Of a DNA stretch of 64,000 bases, positions 46,767-57,928 are shown one piece after another; positions within the stretch are counted from its first letter, which is position 1, and every line of letters starts with the position of its first letter. Both the position numbers and the translations under genes were made by a program. Source of the DNA: Taenia hydatigena (Eukaryota; Platyhelminthes; Cestoda; Cyclophyllidea; Taeniidae); NCBI GenBank assembly GCA_036345935.2, contig JADWOT020001576.1:124666-188665 (forward strand), given 5' to 3'. The notes under the pieces are model-generated. The model worked only from the letters and a program-made list of their open reading frames with translations, was not told the DNA's origin and did not search any database.

Positions 46767-47059
46767 TCACCTCTTGAAAATCCGCTCAGCCCAATTAGCC
46801 ACGCGATTAGAGGCTTCCATGTCATCCTCGTAGGTAACAAACTTCTCGACTGCTTTGACAGCCTTCTTAACAATAGGCTTGGCAGGAGCTTTCTATACCG
46901 CTGGCGTGAGATCTTCTAGCAGGAATTTTACTTCGCCGCTGCCGCTCTCGCTGACACTGATGCTGCCACTGTTGCTGGCAAGGCCACGCAAACGAGCAGG
47001 AGAAGGAATTCTACAGCTAGTATTGCAAACAGGCTTGTTGTCATGGTGCTCTTTTCCAT
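46767..47059 (-). CDS. Possible small secreted lysine-rich peptide
   Basis: On the minus strand, ATG at 47059 (or 47044, in frame) opens a signal peptide (FAILAVEFLLLLVCVALP) followed by ATVAAS. This frame stops at about 46930. A second frame from about 46892 down to a stop at 46767 reads KAPAKPIVKKAV, then EKFVTYEDDMEASNRVA and NWAERIFKR, an amphipathic lysine-rich segment. A GTGTCA...TATAG segment of 65 nt would join the two in phase 0, giving roughly 70 residues; its donor is weak, so a frameshifted pseudogene is the alternative. An AATTAAAG box lies about 45 nt upstream. The family is not recognised. The plus-strand frame over the same bases is taken as a shadow. Confidence 0.4.
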
Positions 47060-48009
47060 TGCTGTGTGCTCAATTTTGGCTCTGCGCTGGTGTGGCACGC
47101 CCTTTAATTGACTTTGTACCACTGCGTGGGTGGCTGTGTGTTTGCAACACAAACAATTACATGTTCCAGATCGTCACGGTGCGTTGAATGGGAGTTTGCT
47201 GTGTCGGTGAAGCTGGGATATACGAGGGTGGCTGCAACGCGTATAGGTCACTCAGTTACCTACGCCAAGGAGGAACAATACAGCATTCTTCGTGTCTTCT
47301 GCCAATACGAATGCAATTTTAGCTGTGTATTCTGAACTCTATAGCATTTGGAATGGCATGGATAATATAAGGAAGAACGCCTAGTGAGGCCATTGAGCGT
47401 TTAGGTTCTAACTAGCTGATGTTTGAAAATTAGTAAACATGGAGCAGGGTCTTGTAGAAGGAGGTGACCATCTGACACTGCGCATACAGCAATGCAGTAG
47501 GGCATATTTGCCAACCCACAGCATGTTGATAGTAAATGGAAGTGCTGATTAGAGTGAACAAAGTCCATCTCTAGCAGTGCTGTCTCAGATTACGTACTTG
47601 AACGCATCGAACTTACTTTCCGTTGTCAACTACTGTATAAGGGAAATAGAAATCTTTCAACGAAATTCATGCTAATCAGACCCATTCTGTTTGAGTAGCT
47701 CAGTGGCTATTGCTATATTTCTAACGCCCATGCACTTCATTTCCTCGTGCTCTGTGAATAGACGCATTAACTTGTTATTTTGAGCAGCATGAAGCCTGAT
47801 GGTCTACTAAAGCGTATCCCGCACCTTATATGTACCATTGATGCAATGAATCCTAACTATGATACCCATGCTGCTGCAAGAGATGCTAGAAGGGCACAAT
47901 GTGTAGACATCTTGGTGAGGTCAGTCTACTCCCTCTCCCAAGGGGCATGATGCTTAGCTCTCGTCGCTTCTGCTACTCAAGCTATCGATGAGCGCGAATC
48001 ACGGGAAAG
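47060..48009. other. Unassigned stretch with a U3 fragment
   Basis: Near 47890-47950 the words AGGGCACAATGTGTAGACAT match the end of U3 units, directly before block B', as at 28480. Nothing else recognised. Confidence 0.35.
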
Positions 48010-48539
48010 GTAAGGTTCGGTTCTCCGTTTCATTGGAAGGTCAAATCATGAGCAAGGCGGTACCCAGGACTTCATCATATGGAGCTATCGCATGTCAGAC
48101 AATTGAGATCTTTCAAAATTTTGTTAGATTATGTGTTCAGTGAGTGGTAGAGGACCAGGTTGCGAAACATGCAAGGGAAAGCGTGAATATCTAAGCTTTG
48201 TCAAAATCGAGAACATCAAGTTAGTGTCTCTTTGTGAAGGACATTTATAACGATTCAACTTGGCATTTCGTTGATCGTGGTCTGTGAGTGGAGGTCTACT
48301 GCACAAGTTAATGTAACTAGCCTACTCATGCCATTCGGCTTGCCCAAGCAACATGGTGGTAGGGCGACCAGTTTGGAATGACCTCAACTATTCTCCGCTA
48401 TAATTTTCAGCCTAATCACGGCCGTGGCATTGCAGGCACCGAGCTTGATGCATGACATAGGGAAGTGAAGCACCGCAGCAGTAGCAATGATGACTTTTGT
48501 ATCATTAAAACGCTTCTCTTAGAATACGACTGACGCTCC

Positions 48540-49770
48540 TACGCACAATAATGATATCACAAGCTTCCTCATCACTTCACGTGCTATTTGTCAGATCTGA
48601 CAATTGGACGTCCTTCACACAATGTGCGAACCCTCGAATTTTAATTTACATGAAGCCTTATTCATAGTCAATGCTTTGAAACTATAATCCGCCAATACAA
48701 ATCGTCGTGGCTTTAAGCTTACAAAGGCATTTCTGTGTTTTGGGGCAATATCAAGAATGCGACGGGGGCGTGAGATCCACAAACATGGTTTGGGGCCTAC
48801 GAAACCTCCCCTCTCCCCTTACAGCCACGAAAATGGATGGATTTAGCACGTCTGGAGTCGTGTGTGCGTATGTTGTGTGTTGGACAACATCTAATGTGCC
48901 GGTAGGCCACGTTGATCGCATCCAACCACGAAATCAAAAAGCCATTTGACGTAAAAATAATTTTGGCTGCTCATTAATTAGAAGGCAAGTGCTATTTTAA
49001 ATAGACCTTGGATGCACAGAGACGGAACAGGGTGCTCTCACTCTCCATTTCCTGTTTGGCTGAACCGTATGAGAATGGATTGGTTGTAGTTAATTGTAGT
49101 TTTAAATAGCTTAGACACGAATTCTGCCCAAATGTTTGGATGGAGAAGACCAGCAGCACAGACACCAACTCGCATTGTAAAATGGTTAGTTTCTCAATGA
49201 AAGAGGATCAGGAACCACCTACGCATATGAGCTACGACAACCCCATGTTACAACCACATCCACCAGTGACATTTGAAGGCTCTCTGTGTCTTAGTCGGAG
49301 TTAGACAAGCTTCTTTTTCATCCTGTTTCCCATTATCAGTTTTTTTTTCCTTCTGCCAATGCAGAAGCGCCTCCACCCAAGTTCACCCTCGACTCGGGCG
49401 CACTTGACAGCTACTTAGCTGCATATCAAATATTCTTTAGCAGGGAGTATTCTACCTGGTGGTCGATTTGATTGAAGGATGGATCATGAAATCACACAAA
49501 TCATCGCAGGTCCTTCCTACTAGATCTACACTTAAGTTGGCCATCCTCTTCATAAATTACTGGAATATCGACAAAAGCTTTGTAGTGGGCAACATGCTGA
49601 AGGTGTTTTAGGGCAAATAGCCTCTGATTTACCTCCGGAATTCGATTGGGGTGCGTAGTACGTGCTGAAGAAAGTTTTGTTCATTTGAGGAGGAAGGAAG
49701 GAAGGAAGGAAGGAAGCACGCTTTGCACCTCAACTTACTTTGAAATTCCACAGTTTGTTGCAATTAGAAA
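48540..49770 (+). mobile_element. Decayed Ty3/gypsy-type retroelement (copy in B')
   Basis: Keeps the protease-like FTLDSGALDSYLAAYQ at about 49383-49430 and an RT-opening remnant after it. The (GGAA)n tract at about 49687-49716 is longer than in B. Non-coding. Confidence 0.5.
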
Positions 49771-50999
49771 GAGATTTAAAACAGCCTTTCATGGTAGACA
49801 TGTTTGACATCAGAATAAAGGTCTTTGAGCTGATGAGTCTTCCATGTCCCTGTCACTTTGAACACAAAGTTTGAAAGCTGAGACGCTTTTTTCCATAGTA
49901 AACCTTCGGCCACGTCCAAATCAGGTCCGCTACTGTGTGGATTGGAAGAATAAGTGTGTCTTGCTTGCCCTTATGATGGAAGACTCTGTTGTGGGAAGAC
50001 CACAACACGATCGCTGTTGCGCTTCCCGCTTTCAATGCCGATGATACAGTCATCGTTACTGCTAACACAGCACCAGGTTAGGACGCCAACGCATCGTCAG
50101 AAGAGTCAAACAGCACGACGGCTTAAAGTGTCAGCGTTGCGTCTACGTAGGGACATTTATGTCACAGCGGCCAATAAAGAGGACAGGAGGAGCCCTAGCC
50201 AAAATAAATCAAACAATTAAAAGCAGCCCATTTGCACAGGAACATAACATTCTTCGAAGTTGTACAATTGTCTTCCCATCATCTACATTCTTCAATCTTT
50301 ATGCGGTTTTCGCTTAGGCAACTTGTGCGGAGTTTCTTTGAACTATATCACACTCAGCATGCTTTGCATTACTTTGCCCTACATCTTTTGCATTTTTGGG
50401 AACCAAGTTGACGGTATCTTGTTCTGTAGATCTGGTCCCATAATGTTCCGTCTTTCAGTCCTTCATAGTTAGGGCAGTAAATAAATTAAGGAGACAAAGT
50501 TGCACCAGTGCAATTCAATTGATATTTGTCAATAAATTGGCAGCTTAGTCGGGATAACCTTGCATCAACTACGAAAATATTTGATTCATATGCTCTGTAT
50601 GCTCTCCGGGCCCTATGGCATGTCACTAGAAATTTGGCATATAGTGAGAATGGTCTCTGTCAACATGACGACGCTGACTCGCGTAATACGCCCATCTATT
50701 TCGTCCTATTTCTCGACCAATCGCAGGATTAAATTGCAGACACGCATCACAAGCGAACATTGGTGAGCGAGTCCAAGTCCGATTGTGACTGTTCGCAGCT
50801 CTGCGAAGGATTTAAAATCGCATTCATATGCTTCTAACTCACTGTTTACATCCGTTTTAGCAAGTTCATTAGGTTTACAACAGCGTGCGGGCATGCTACG
50901 TTTTACTTACGGCATGGATACACTGCGTTTATCAAACCACATCATCCAGCTCGACAGTCCTCATATTATGTTTAGCCGCCTCACAACGATGTCAACACA

Positions 51000-51310
51000 T
51001 TGTGCCCTTCGTGTCGCCTAGTTTCAGTCACATCTTCAACTTGCGACTATAACACATTTACTACATGATTGTCAGGTGTTACACGATGTTTTCGCCTCGT
51101 GAATGCCACAACTGAGGTCAGACATGGCTTCCGATCACCAGACGTGGTGATTACTCACCTTTGAATGTCTGCTGCCGCATCGCTTAACCAAGGAATTTAA
51201 GTCATAAAGAGAGCTATTGCGCCAAATGCTTTAAATTATTTTACCTAGTCACTGTTCTGGCAGGCCCAACCCCAGTGGCGGTTCAAATGCATCGTTGTAC
51301 CACCTCCAGA
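51000..51310 (-). repeat. U3 unit in block B'
   Basis: Copy of 8060-8440 with the same orientation relative to its F-box relic. Confidence 0.55.
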
Positions 51311-51789
51311 TAAACGCATATGCTTCAAGAAGAGGCAGGTTGTGGCGCAATGCTTGTAGTGCTTATTTATCGTGGTAACCCTACTCAGCGTATTTTACAG
51401 TCGTCCTGATGGATGTATCATCGTGAATCCTTGCCAGGGCAGGAAACGAAGCAGGAATTGATATGGGATCCACGCACAGATGTTGCGCCAAACAAGCCTC
51501 TGCTCTACTTGAAGTTAGTTGCTGATATTACTTGCTGCCTGCCATCTAACTACTTCATAAATACTCGTGCATCACTAGATGACTGAAAACACGGATGAGG
51601 TAGGATGACGCCTTAGTGGCAGTGCCTGCATCAAATCTGCCCTTCACGCCTTCAAGCATGACACGTGTGCCATTTGAATTCTCCTCTAACAAATACGAAC
51701 ATCCATGCAGTAAGCAAGTCTACGCTAATGGGTTTGAAAGCCGCAAAATAAAGTGAAAAAGGGCAGAAAGATGCGGCACGAGAAGAGAG

Positions 51790-52361
51790 CAACACTTGCA
51801 AGAAACAGTGTGGATGCCCTTGAACCACAGGTCGTGGTGGACTAATTGTGACAGCCCCTTCAAATTAAGGCTTTCAACTGCAAGACGCTTGACACATCAC
51901 AGTCGCCATCCCAAGTCTATCATGCGCGTATAGCAGTCGTATTGCACACTGATAAATTCTGCCGTACTCATGTAGTATGCTGACGGGATCAATACGACGT
52001 GAAGCACGCTGTATTGGATTGACCGGGTTAAACGTTTAATAGTTTTTGCAGAAATACAGATGTTTATAAAAAGTGCGGACATAACAAAATCCATTGCCAT
52101 TTAGGGATGGCACTGCAGACATTTACCAAATCCTCCAGGCTAAGCTATTCACATATTCTGAATGCCAATTCGGGTACGAAGTCGGTGATTAGGATTTGCT
52201 ATTAAAGCGAAACGAAAGCGAGCTTCCATCAGAAACATGGCAGTGTGATGAATGCATAGTAGTCTTGGAGGATACAAGCTAGGACACATAGGACAGGTGT
52301 TGAAAATGAGTAAAGAGGAAGGAAGGGTAAGATGCAAACAGAATCTACTGGAACCCACCAT
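51790..52361 (-). pseudogene. Broken F-box gene (block B' copy)
   Basis: The start ATG at 52361-52359 with donor GTGGGT is kept, the TATTTAAA box is 52 nt upstream (52406-52413), and a 160-nt intron leads to exon 2 at 52198. The F-box reads VPELAFRICE, a stop, then LSLEDLVNVC and KWQWIL, so a TAG interrupts it where the B copy has a sense codon. The middle of the protein is deleted as in B. The deletion is therefore older than the block duplication and the TAG is younger. Confidence 0.65.
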
Positions 52362-52380
52362 GCTGGGAAGATGATAGAGT

Positions 52381-53275
52381 AGATGGTGTGACAGAGGTGA
52401 CGAGGTTTAAATACTGCAGCCTCGGAAGGGGGTAGGGAATAAAAGTGGGGAAATCGACTGACCTCACAGTGGCGTTGACACATTCGGTGGTTCCGTGTCG
52501 TCTGATGTGAGTGCTACGCAATCGTCTCAACTCGACCAGCTGTCCTTCGCCGTCTAATGGTAAAGAAGGACGCAAACACAGCAGACGCGGTGGAGAGAGC
52601 ATGAACGTTTGCTAGTGCAGTAATAACGGCATGGCAGTAGTGCATAGGTGTCAAATGAAGGCAGATGCAGTTGATTTTTCTGCAAGAAGTTGACAATCAT
52701 CGCAATGTTGCTGAGCTGTGATGGCATCAGAGAAGTCAGTAGGTCTTTTGACACTAAAATCAGACGTCAGCGGTCACTTCCTACCGCCTCATGCGAGCCG
52801 CACTGATCGGCCTACTAGTGAAACATTTCATAGTTCACGGTTATTGCATTATTCTTGCATAAGGCAAAAGAAAGTTAGTCGCCAAAGACGAGTGTTATAT
52901 TGGGAACTTAGGTTGGGGGACACCACTGAATCTCCTCTCATCCGCATTAGCGGACTCTTCTTCACCTACCCATGCAGCATTTGGGACAGCTTTGAGGATG
53001 GAAGTACACATAATTCTGGGACGGAATATGTACTGACTACGTTGTGAAGGGTTAAAGAAAAGGACCCTAGCAAAGATATAATTGCAAAGTCTTTTCTCTT
53101 CAAGTCAAAACGAAGAGCCACTCACGGAACTTATCAACGTCTCACGGTATAGTTTGGCCACTCCACTGCAAGCAGAGGAGTTGCTGGAAAAGAACATGAA
53201 TTAAGGAGGAAGATCTCCAACATGGTTGTAACATTCGTATTTAAATAATTTAGGTTCCAGCTTGTGTCGCAACAG
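52381..53275. repeat. Inverted repeat F, left arm
   Basis: The reverse complement matches 63205 to the window end. It covers the F-box promoter region and about 600 bases upstream. Homology ends at about 53275. No gene of its own is recognised in 52700-53275. Confidence 0.8.
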
Positions 53276-56200
53276 GGAAAATCTGCTTAATGCTAATTTG
53301 TCCATGTAGCTAGTCTTGTTCTTCGGCTTTCTAATATTGATAGCAATAAGTCATGATGTTTCAATCCGTTTTGCTCAAGATGCAGTAATCTCTGTGATCA
53401 AAGGTGATTGGTTTATTGTCCTGTATCCATTCCATGAGTGTTCCATGTTCTGTGTTCCTGACCGTCGGCAAAATTTCTACTTTCCTTCAGTTCCGTCAGG
53501 ATCACACCTCGATTCCACTTCTCATTGCTGCAAATAGCCGAGTGGCTGTGCTGTATCTCTGTTTTGAAGGTAACATATCTTAATTTCAGAGCTGGCGTAC
53601 CGTAATCAGTAGGTAATACAAAATGTAGGTATCAATGATGTCAACAGTATGCCTAATGGCAGTAGAAAGGGCAGTAGACCTGAATTTTCAAGGCGAGTGG
53701 ATTCAAAGGTGCCTGTAGCAGGTCGCAGTAACCAGTTTATAAACTCCTACCCCCTCTAGCCAGTTGGCTGTACAAATGTCTATCAGAAGTGACGCCCTCC
53801 TCGACGCCTTTGCTTCAGCCATCACAAGAGCCATTCCCATCCGCTTTTCATCAAGAGACAAAATTAACCGTGAGACTGCCGAATCCAGTCACATGAAAAG
53901 TGCATCACACGAAAAAGATAGTAAAAGCTGAGCGTCAAAATGATCTTGGGTGTTTGGCCGCACTTAGAGGTGACGAAGTGAAGCGGTTCCTGGTGAGGTT
54001 GCCCCACTCGCCAAGAAGTAGAATTAAATTGTGGAACAAAATAAATGTAGGGGCGAAAGTGCTTTCCACTCCTAAAATAAGTTGTACTTTGAAGTCGAAG
54101 TAAGAGGACGTAAAGAAGAAATGCTGCGCGAGAATGGACGCCATTGTCAAACCTTCTGTCAGGGGTCATCACATGTTCAACCATCAGCAGGCGATGCCTT
54201 TTCTTCGTCACATTGAGGATTAGCATTTAGAAATTGAAGTGATATTTGATGTCTCTTTGTATCGGCTTTGATGTTTGGACCGGATAATACAAAATCCCTC
54301 AATGAATTATTTATCACTTAAGAGGAATTAACTCAGTTGCATCAACTTTCCTTTCACCTTGACAGCTATGATTTTATTTAGTTCAAACTAGGTTATGTTG
54401 CCTATCCTTCTGCTTCTCGGTGTAAGCTGTCGTTTCGCTGAAGAATTGGTAGATTCGAACTCATGTGGGTGGTGTAATTTGCAGCGCTTTCGAAAAGAGT
54501 CCACGCCAGCTGTTAAACAGCACGGATCCCCTCCTGAAGGTAGTTGAAATGGAAAACGTGTCTGAAATAATACTCGGTCACCTCTAAGTTTTGCAGCTGA
54601 TACTGACTTGGGATTGAAAGGTGTGATGTACAGAAGAAGGTCGACAAATTATCTTTGGTAGCACCTACGCTATGCAGCATCATAGGGTCCCTAGTACGTC
54701 TGCACCTAATGCTTCAAATTTGGAAGAAGAAGCAAAAGTCACCTTGCACCCTCAAATCACGTCCCACTCAAACACTTGCTTCCTCTGCATGGATCCCAAT
54801 CTGGCTTTTAAGCTTTTTATGCATCCTTGTCTATGCTAACTGCATCCTATCCGTGAATAAACTAATGGACCATCCCGCCGCAATCAAACAAAAGGCAAAA
54901 CTCGTTTCATCGCAAAGGAAGCCTTCAGACGAAGGCATTAACTATACATTTCCATAACATGCAGGTGGTTGAAATGTGAAGGTAACATCATCTGGCAAAG
55001 AAACGCCATCACTTTGTGGCAATGTTTTAGTTCGAGCACAAATAGGGCTACAAGGAAATGCTAACGCAGCAATCCAGTCGACTTCCACGAGAGCAGTAGG
55101 TGATTAGACCTCCAAGGAAATTAGTAGACGAACACAAGCTGGATAAACGATTTTAAAGTTTTGAACCGGTGGGCCCCAAGCAGAGCACCTTACTACACCG
55201 CGACATTTGTTCACGGTAAGATGTAGGAGCGGCGCTAAATTATTTGCACTATTGTCTAATGCTGGATGTGCCTTTAACAGTGGTTCTATTACCATCATCG
55301 CAACAGTCGTTTCCGTTTTATAAGCTGTCAAGTAAATAATCTGTCCATTAAAATTACGAATGCATTCGCTCCTAAAAATACATCGCTTGGGTAGCTAGGG
55401 AAAGTTGAATGCTATAACGTTTTGTGGAATTTAGATCATCGGTGCAGTTGATGAGGCGTTGTCTTATGCAGGCAGCAGAGCAAAATGTAGGAGTATGGAA
55501 AGGAATGAAATTGTGAAATTGAAATCCGCTTGTTAAAGAGCGACCTTTAGTTGGCTTAGCTCAGTCGTCTCTAAGACGTGATTGTGTGTTTCCATTTTGT
55601 CGACACGGCTCACTAGGCACGCGTACAGCCTCTCAGTCTGCTTCCACCCGTACTTGCTTGTCCTTTTGCGATTCGAGGGAATTCGGCGTCAGCTGCTCGA
55701 AGTGCTTTCTGAGTTCCTGTTTCCGGTTAGCAAATCCGGCGTTGGGAATAAGAAAATGATTGCATTACATGAATGCGTTTAGTGAAACGAACTAGTGCAA
55801 AATTGGATTGAAGCCTAGCTCTAACTGATTGGCACATTCGAGTGCCCTGCCAGAGCCGACGACAGCATGAAATCAAGCAATAACAATTGACAAGTGGTCT
55901 GAGAGAGATTCACTGTGACCCTTTGGGAAGAAAATTCACCCCGTAGACTGAGGAAATGCAAGTCCTTTTATTTAATGTCTTTGAAGCTTTATAGGAAACC
56001 TAATCAACATGCACACCAACAGAACGCCTTTCACCGACGTAGTTCATTGTGGAGAAAAGGCGTCTCTGAGGTGTCTTGACTAAACCACGACTATTGGGTA
56101 GCTTGCTCGACAAGACGTGCGTTTCTCACTTCTTCTTAATGGCGTCACATGCGAACTCAATTCAGCTGGATCTGAGAATCCGTGAACAGTGGGGCAATGG

Positions 56201-56799
56201 GATCAACGTGTGAAGGAGTGAGGGAGTTATACAGCGGAGCGACAAGCGCTTATACGTCAATTTATCAAGTCAGAAGCATTATCGGTGGCGATTCGTGTCC
56301 CAGTTTTAGCTTCATGACTGGAAGCTCATACCTACAGCCTACCGGTCTGCTGTAGCTTATGGGAAGGCATGGACCAGTGCGTGCACCCTTTCTCACTTAA
56401 AAGGCCTTAGAACGTTAAATATAATGCAGTCCTTTGGGACAATCATGGTAATAATCTAGGAAATGTATTGTCGATGTACGGAAGAGCTGAGAGATCACCG
56501 CCCTGGCCTAGGTTTCGTTTTTTTGGGGTAGAGCTTTGCATTCTCGTACAGTCAAAGCGCCATGCTTGATAAGCAATCAAGTATATTTTGCCGTAGAAAC
56601 GTTCTCTGACCCGCTTAATACTTCGACCAGGGCTCTGTTTCGGATATTTAACACGGAACCTCACCCAGGTTGTTAAGGCAATCGGTCGAGGTGAGACGAT
56701 CGCGTCACAATCACACCAGGCGATACGAAACGCCATTGTAAGATTAATGCAATTCCTCGTCCCCCATCCTTCCTTTCTTTCTCCTTTCCGACACCGCAG
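53276..56799. other. Unassigned stretch
   Basis: No gene supported. Frames with some protein-like character are 53316-53537 (+) and 54709-54957 (+, about 80 codons with a hydrophobic WIPIWLLSFLCILVYANC segment followed by a basic tail, possibly a one-pass membrane peptide). Neither has a recognisable domain or promoter. Confidence 0.3.
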
Positions 56800-57180
56800 C
56801 ATTTAAACTTCATCATCTCTGTTACGCATTCAATACACCCTATCACCTTCCCAGCATGGTGGGTTCCAGTAGCCTCCATTTGCGTCTTACTTCTCTTCGT
56901 TATCTTTACCACGTCCCATGTCTCGTTCTGTACCACATTTTTTCATCCCATTTCCATGTCACTAACAGTGGCATAATTTGGTTCCTCTTTAGAAACAAAT
57001 CAGAATCTCTAACTTGCCCTAGTTGCACCATTGGCATCATGGCCGAAATTTTTGGAAAACTTAAGGAGTTCTGGGAGCTCAGATTCTTCTCAACTGCCCA
57101 TGCCGAAGAAAAGGACAGGGCAGACTGTGCACTTGACCGTCTGAATATGGTGTTATTCCACACGGAACAGAAACATCCAA
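56800..57180 (+). pseudogene. Decayed F-box gene
   Basis: The start cassette is intact: CATTTAAA (56800-56807), 56 nt, ATG (56856-56858), donor GTGGGT, a 134-nt intron ending CTCTTTAG and exon 2 at 56993. Exon 2 begins with the family's KQIRISNLP and then a stop, with no F-box after it. The later sequence (GKLKEFWELRFFSTAHAEEK) is open but unrelated to the family or badly shifted. Confidence 0.55.
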
Positions 57181-57308
57181 CTAAGTGAGCTGTCATTGGC
57201 TGGTTGCGCCTTCGTCGCCTGTGTGCTGCGATGGACCGCAGTGGCTATTATCTCCATGCTGCAGACAATTCTCTCCCTCATTTCCTCTCTTCCCTTCCGA
57301 GGACGCAG

Positions 57309-57620
57309 CATTTGAAATACGTCACCTCTTTCACACAATCAATCCACTCCATCACCTGTCCAGCATGGTAAGTTCCAGTAGTGCCCATTTCCTTCTTATC
57401 GTTTCCCCTTTCTCTCTTCCATTTACCACTCCACATTCATCCTCCTGCTTGTTTCATCTCATTTCCATGTCATTGGCAATGGTGAACTTCCGCTTCACTT
57501 TAGAAACAACTTCGAATCATTGACCTTCCGTCTGAAGTGGCACTTTGAATATGCAAATGCCTTAATGTAGAGAACTTGGTGGAGGCCTGCGACACTATTC
57601 CTGGCTAGCAATGGGTTTTT
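57309..57620 (+). pseudogene. F-box gene relic with the best splice donor
   Basis: CATTTGAA box at 57309-57316, 56 nt, then ATG (57365-57367) followed directly by a consensus donor GTAAGT; the intron is 136 nt and exon 2 starts at 57504. The frame reads LRIIDLPSEVAL, a TGA, then ICKCLNVENLVEACDTIPG, a TAG in place of the conserved Trp, and QW. It ends abruptly at about 57620, where an inverted partial copy begins. Confidence 0.65.
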
Positions 57621-57649
57621 CCCAACTTAACGATCCTCACAAGTTGACA

Positions 57650-57928
57650 GACTCCATCACTAGCCAGGAATGCTGTTGCAGGCATTCACTAAGACCTCCA
57701 CATCAAGGAATCTGCATATTCTGAGTGCCAACTCAGGCATTGTCCGTGAATTGGGGATGAGATGTCACAATTATGGCATGAATGAGAAAATCAATGACAT
57801 AAGTGAGAGAGGTAAAGATAAATAAAGAGAAAGGAAGGGCAAGAGCGAATAGAGGCTACCGGAAACCACCCTGCTGAAAATTTGGTGGGGTAGATTGACT
57901 GTGTGACAGAGGTGACGAAGCTTAAATA
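57650..57928 (-). pseudogene. Inverted F-box relic facing its neighbour
   Basis: The minus strand keeps TATTTAAG (57921-57928) and, 56 nt on, AGG where the start ATG should be (57872-57870), then GTGGTT. Exon 2 reads MPELALRICRFLDVEVLVNA and CNSIPG and then TAG, the same nonsense codon at the same F-box position as the relic at 57309. The two relics converge tail-to-tail with about 45 bases between them, so they form a palindrome of about 600 bases. Confidence 0.6.

Larger units (their letters stand above)
48010..52652. repeat. Block B', second copy of the 4.6-kb direct duplication
   Basis: Matches 5070-9705. An additional stretch at about 48085-48410 resembles 28740-29040, so B' retains leader sequence that B has lost. 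It also holds the second copy of the unidentified minus-strand open frame at about 50500-50900. Confidence 0.88.

Noticed and set aside
46855..47187. 110-codon plus-strand open frame
   Set aside because: It lies opposite the signal-peptide frame; its hydrophobic runs are the shadow of that sequence, and it has no start context or motif.
55550..55620. tRNA-like D-arm words (GGCTTAGCTCAG)
   Set aside because: No T arm or closing acceptor stem could be folded.
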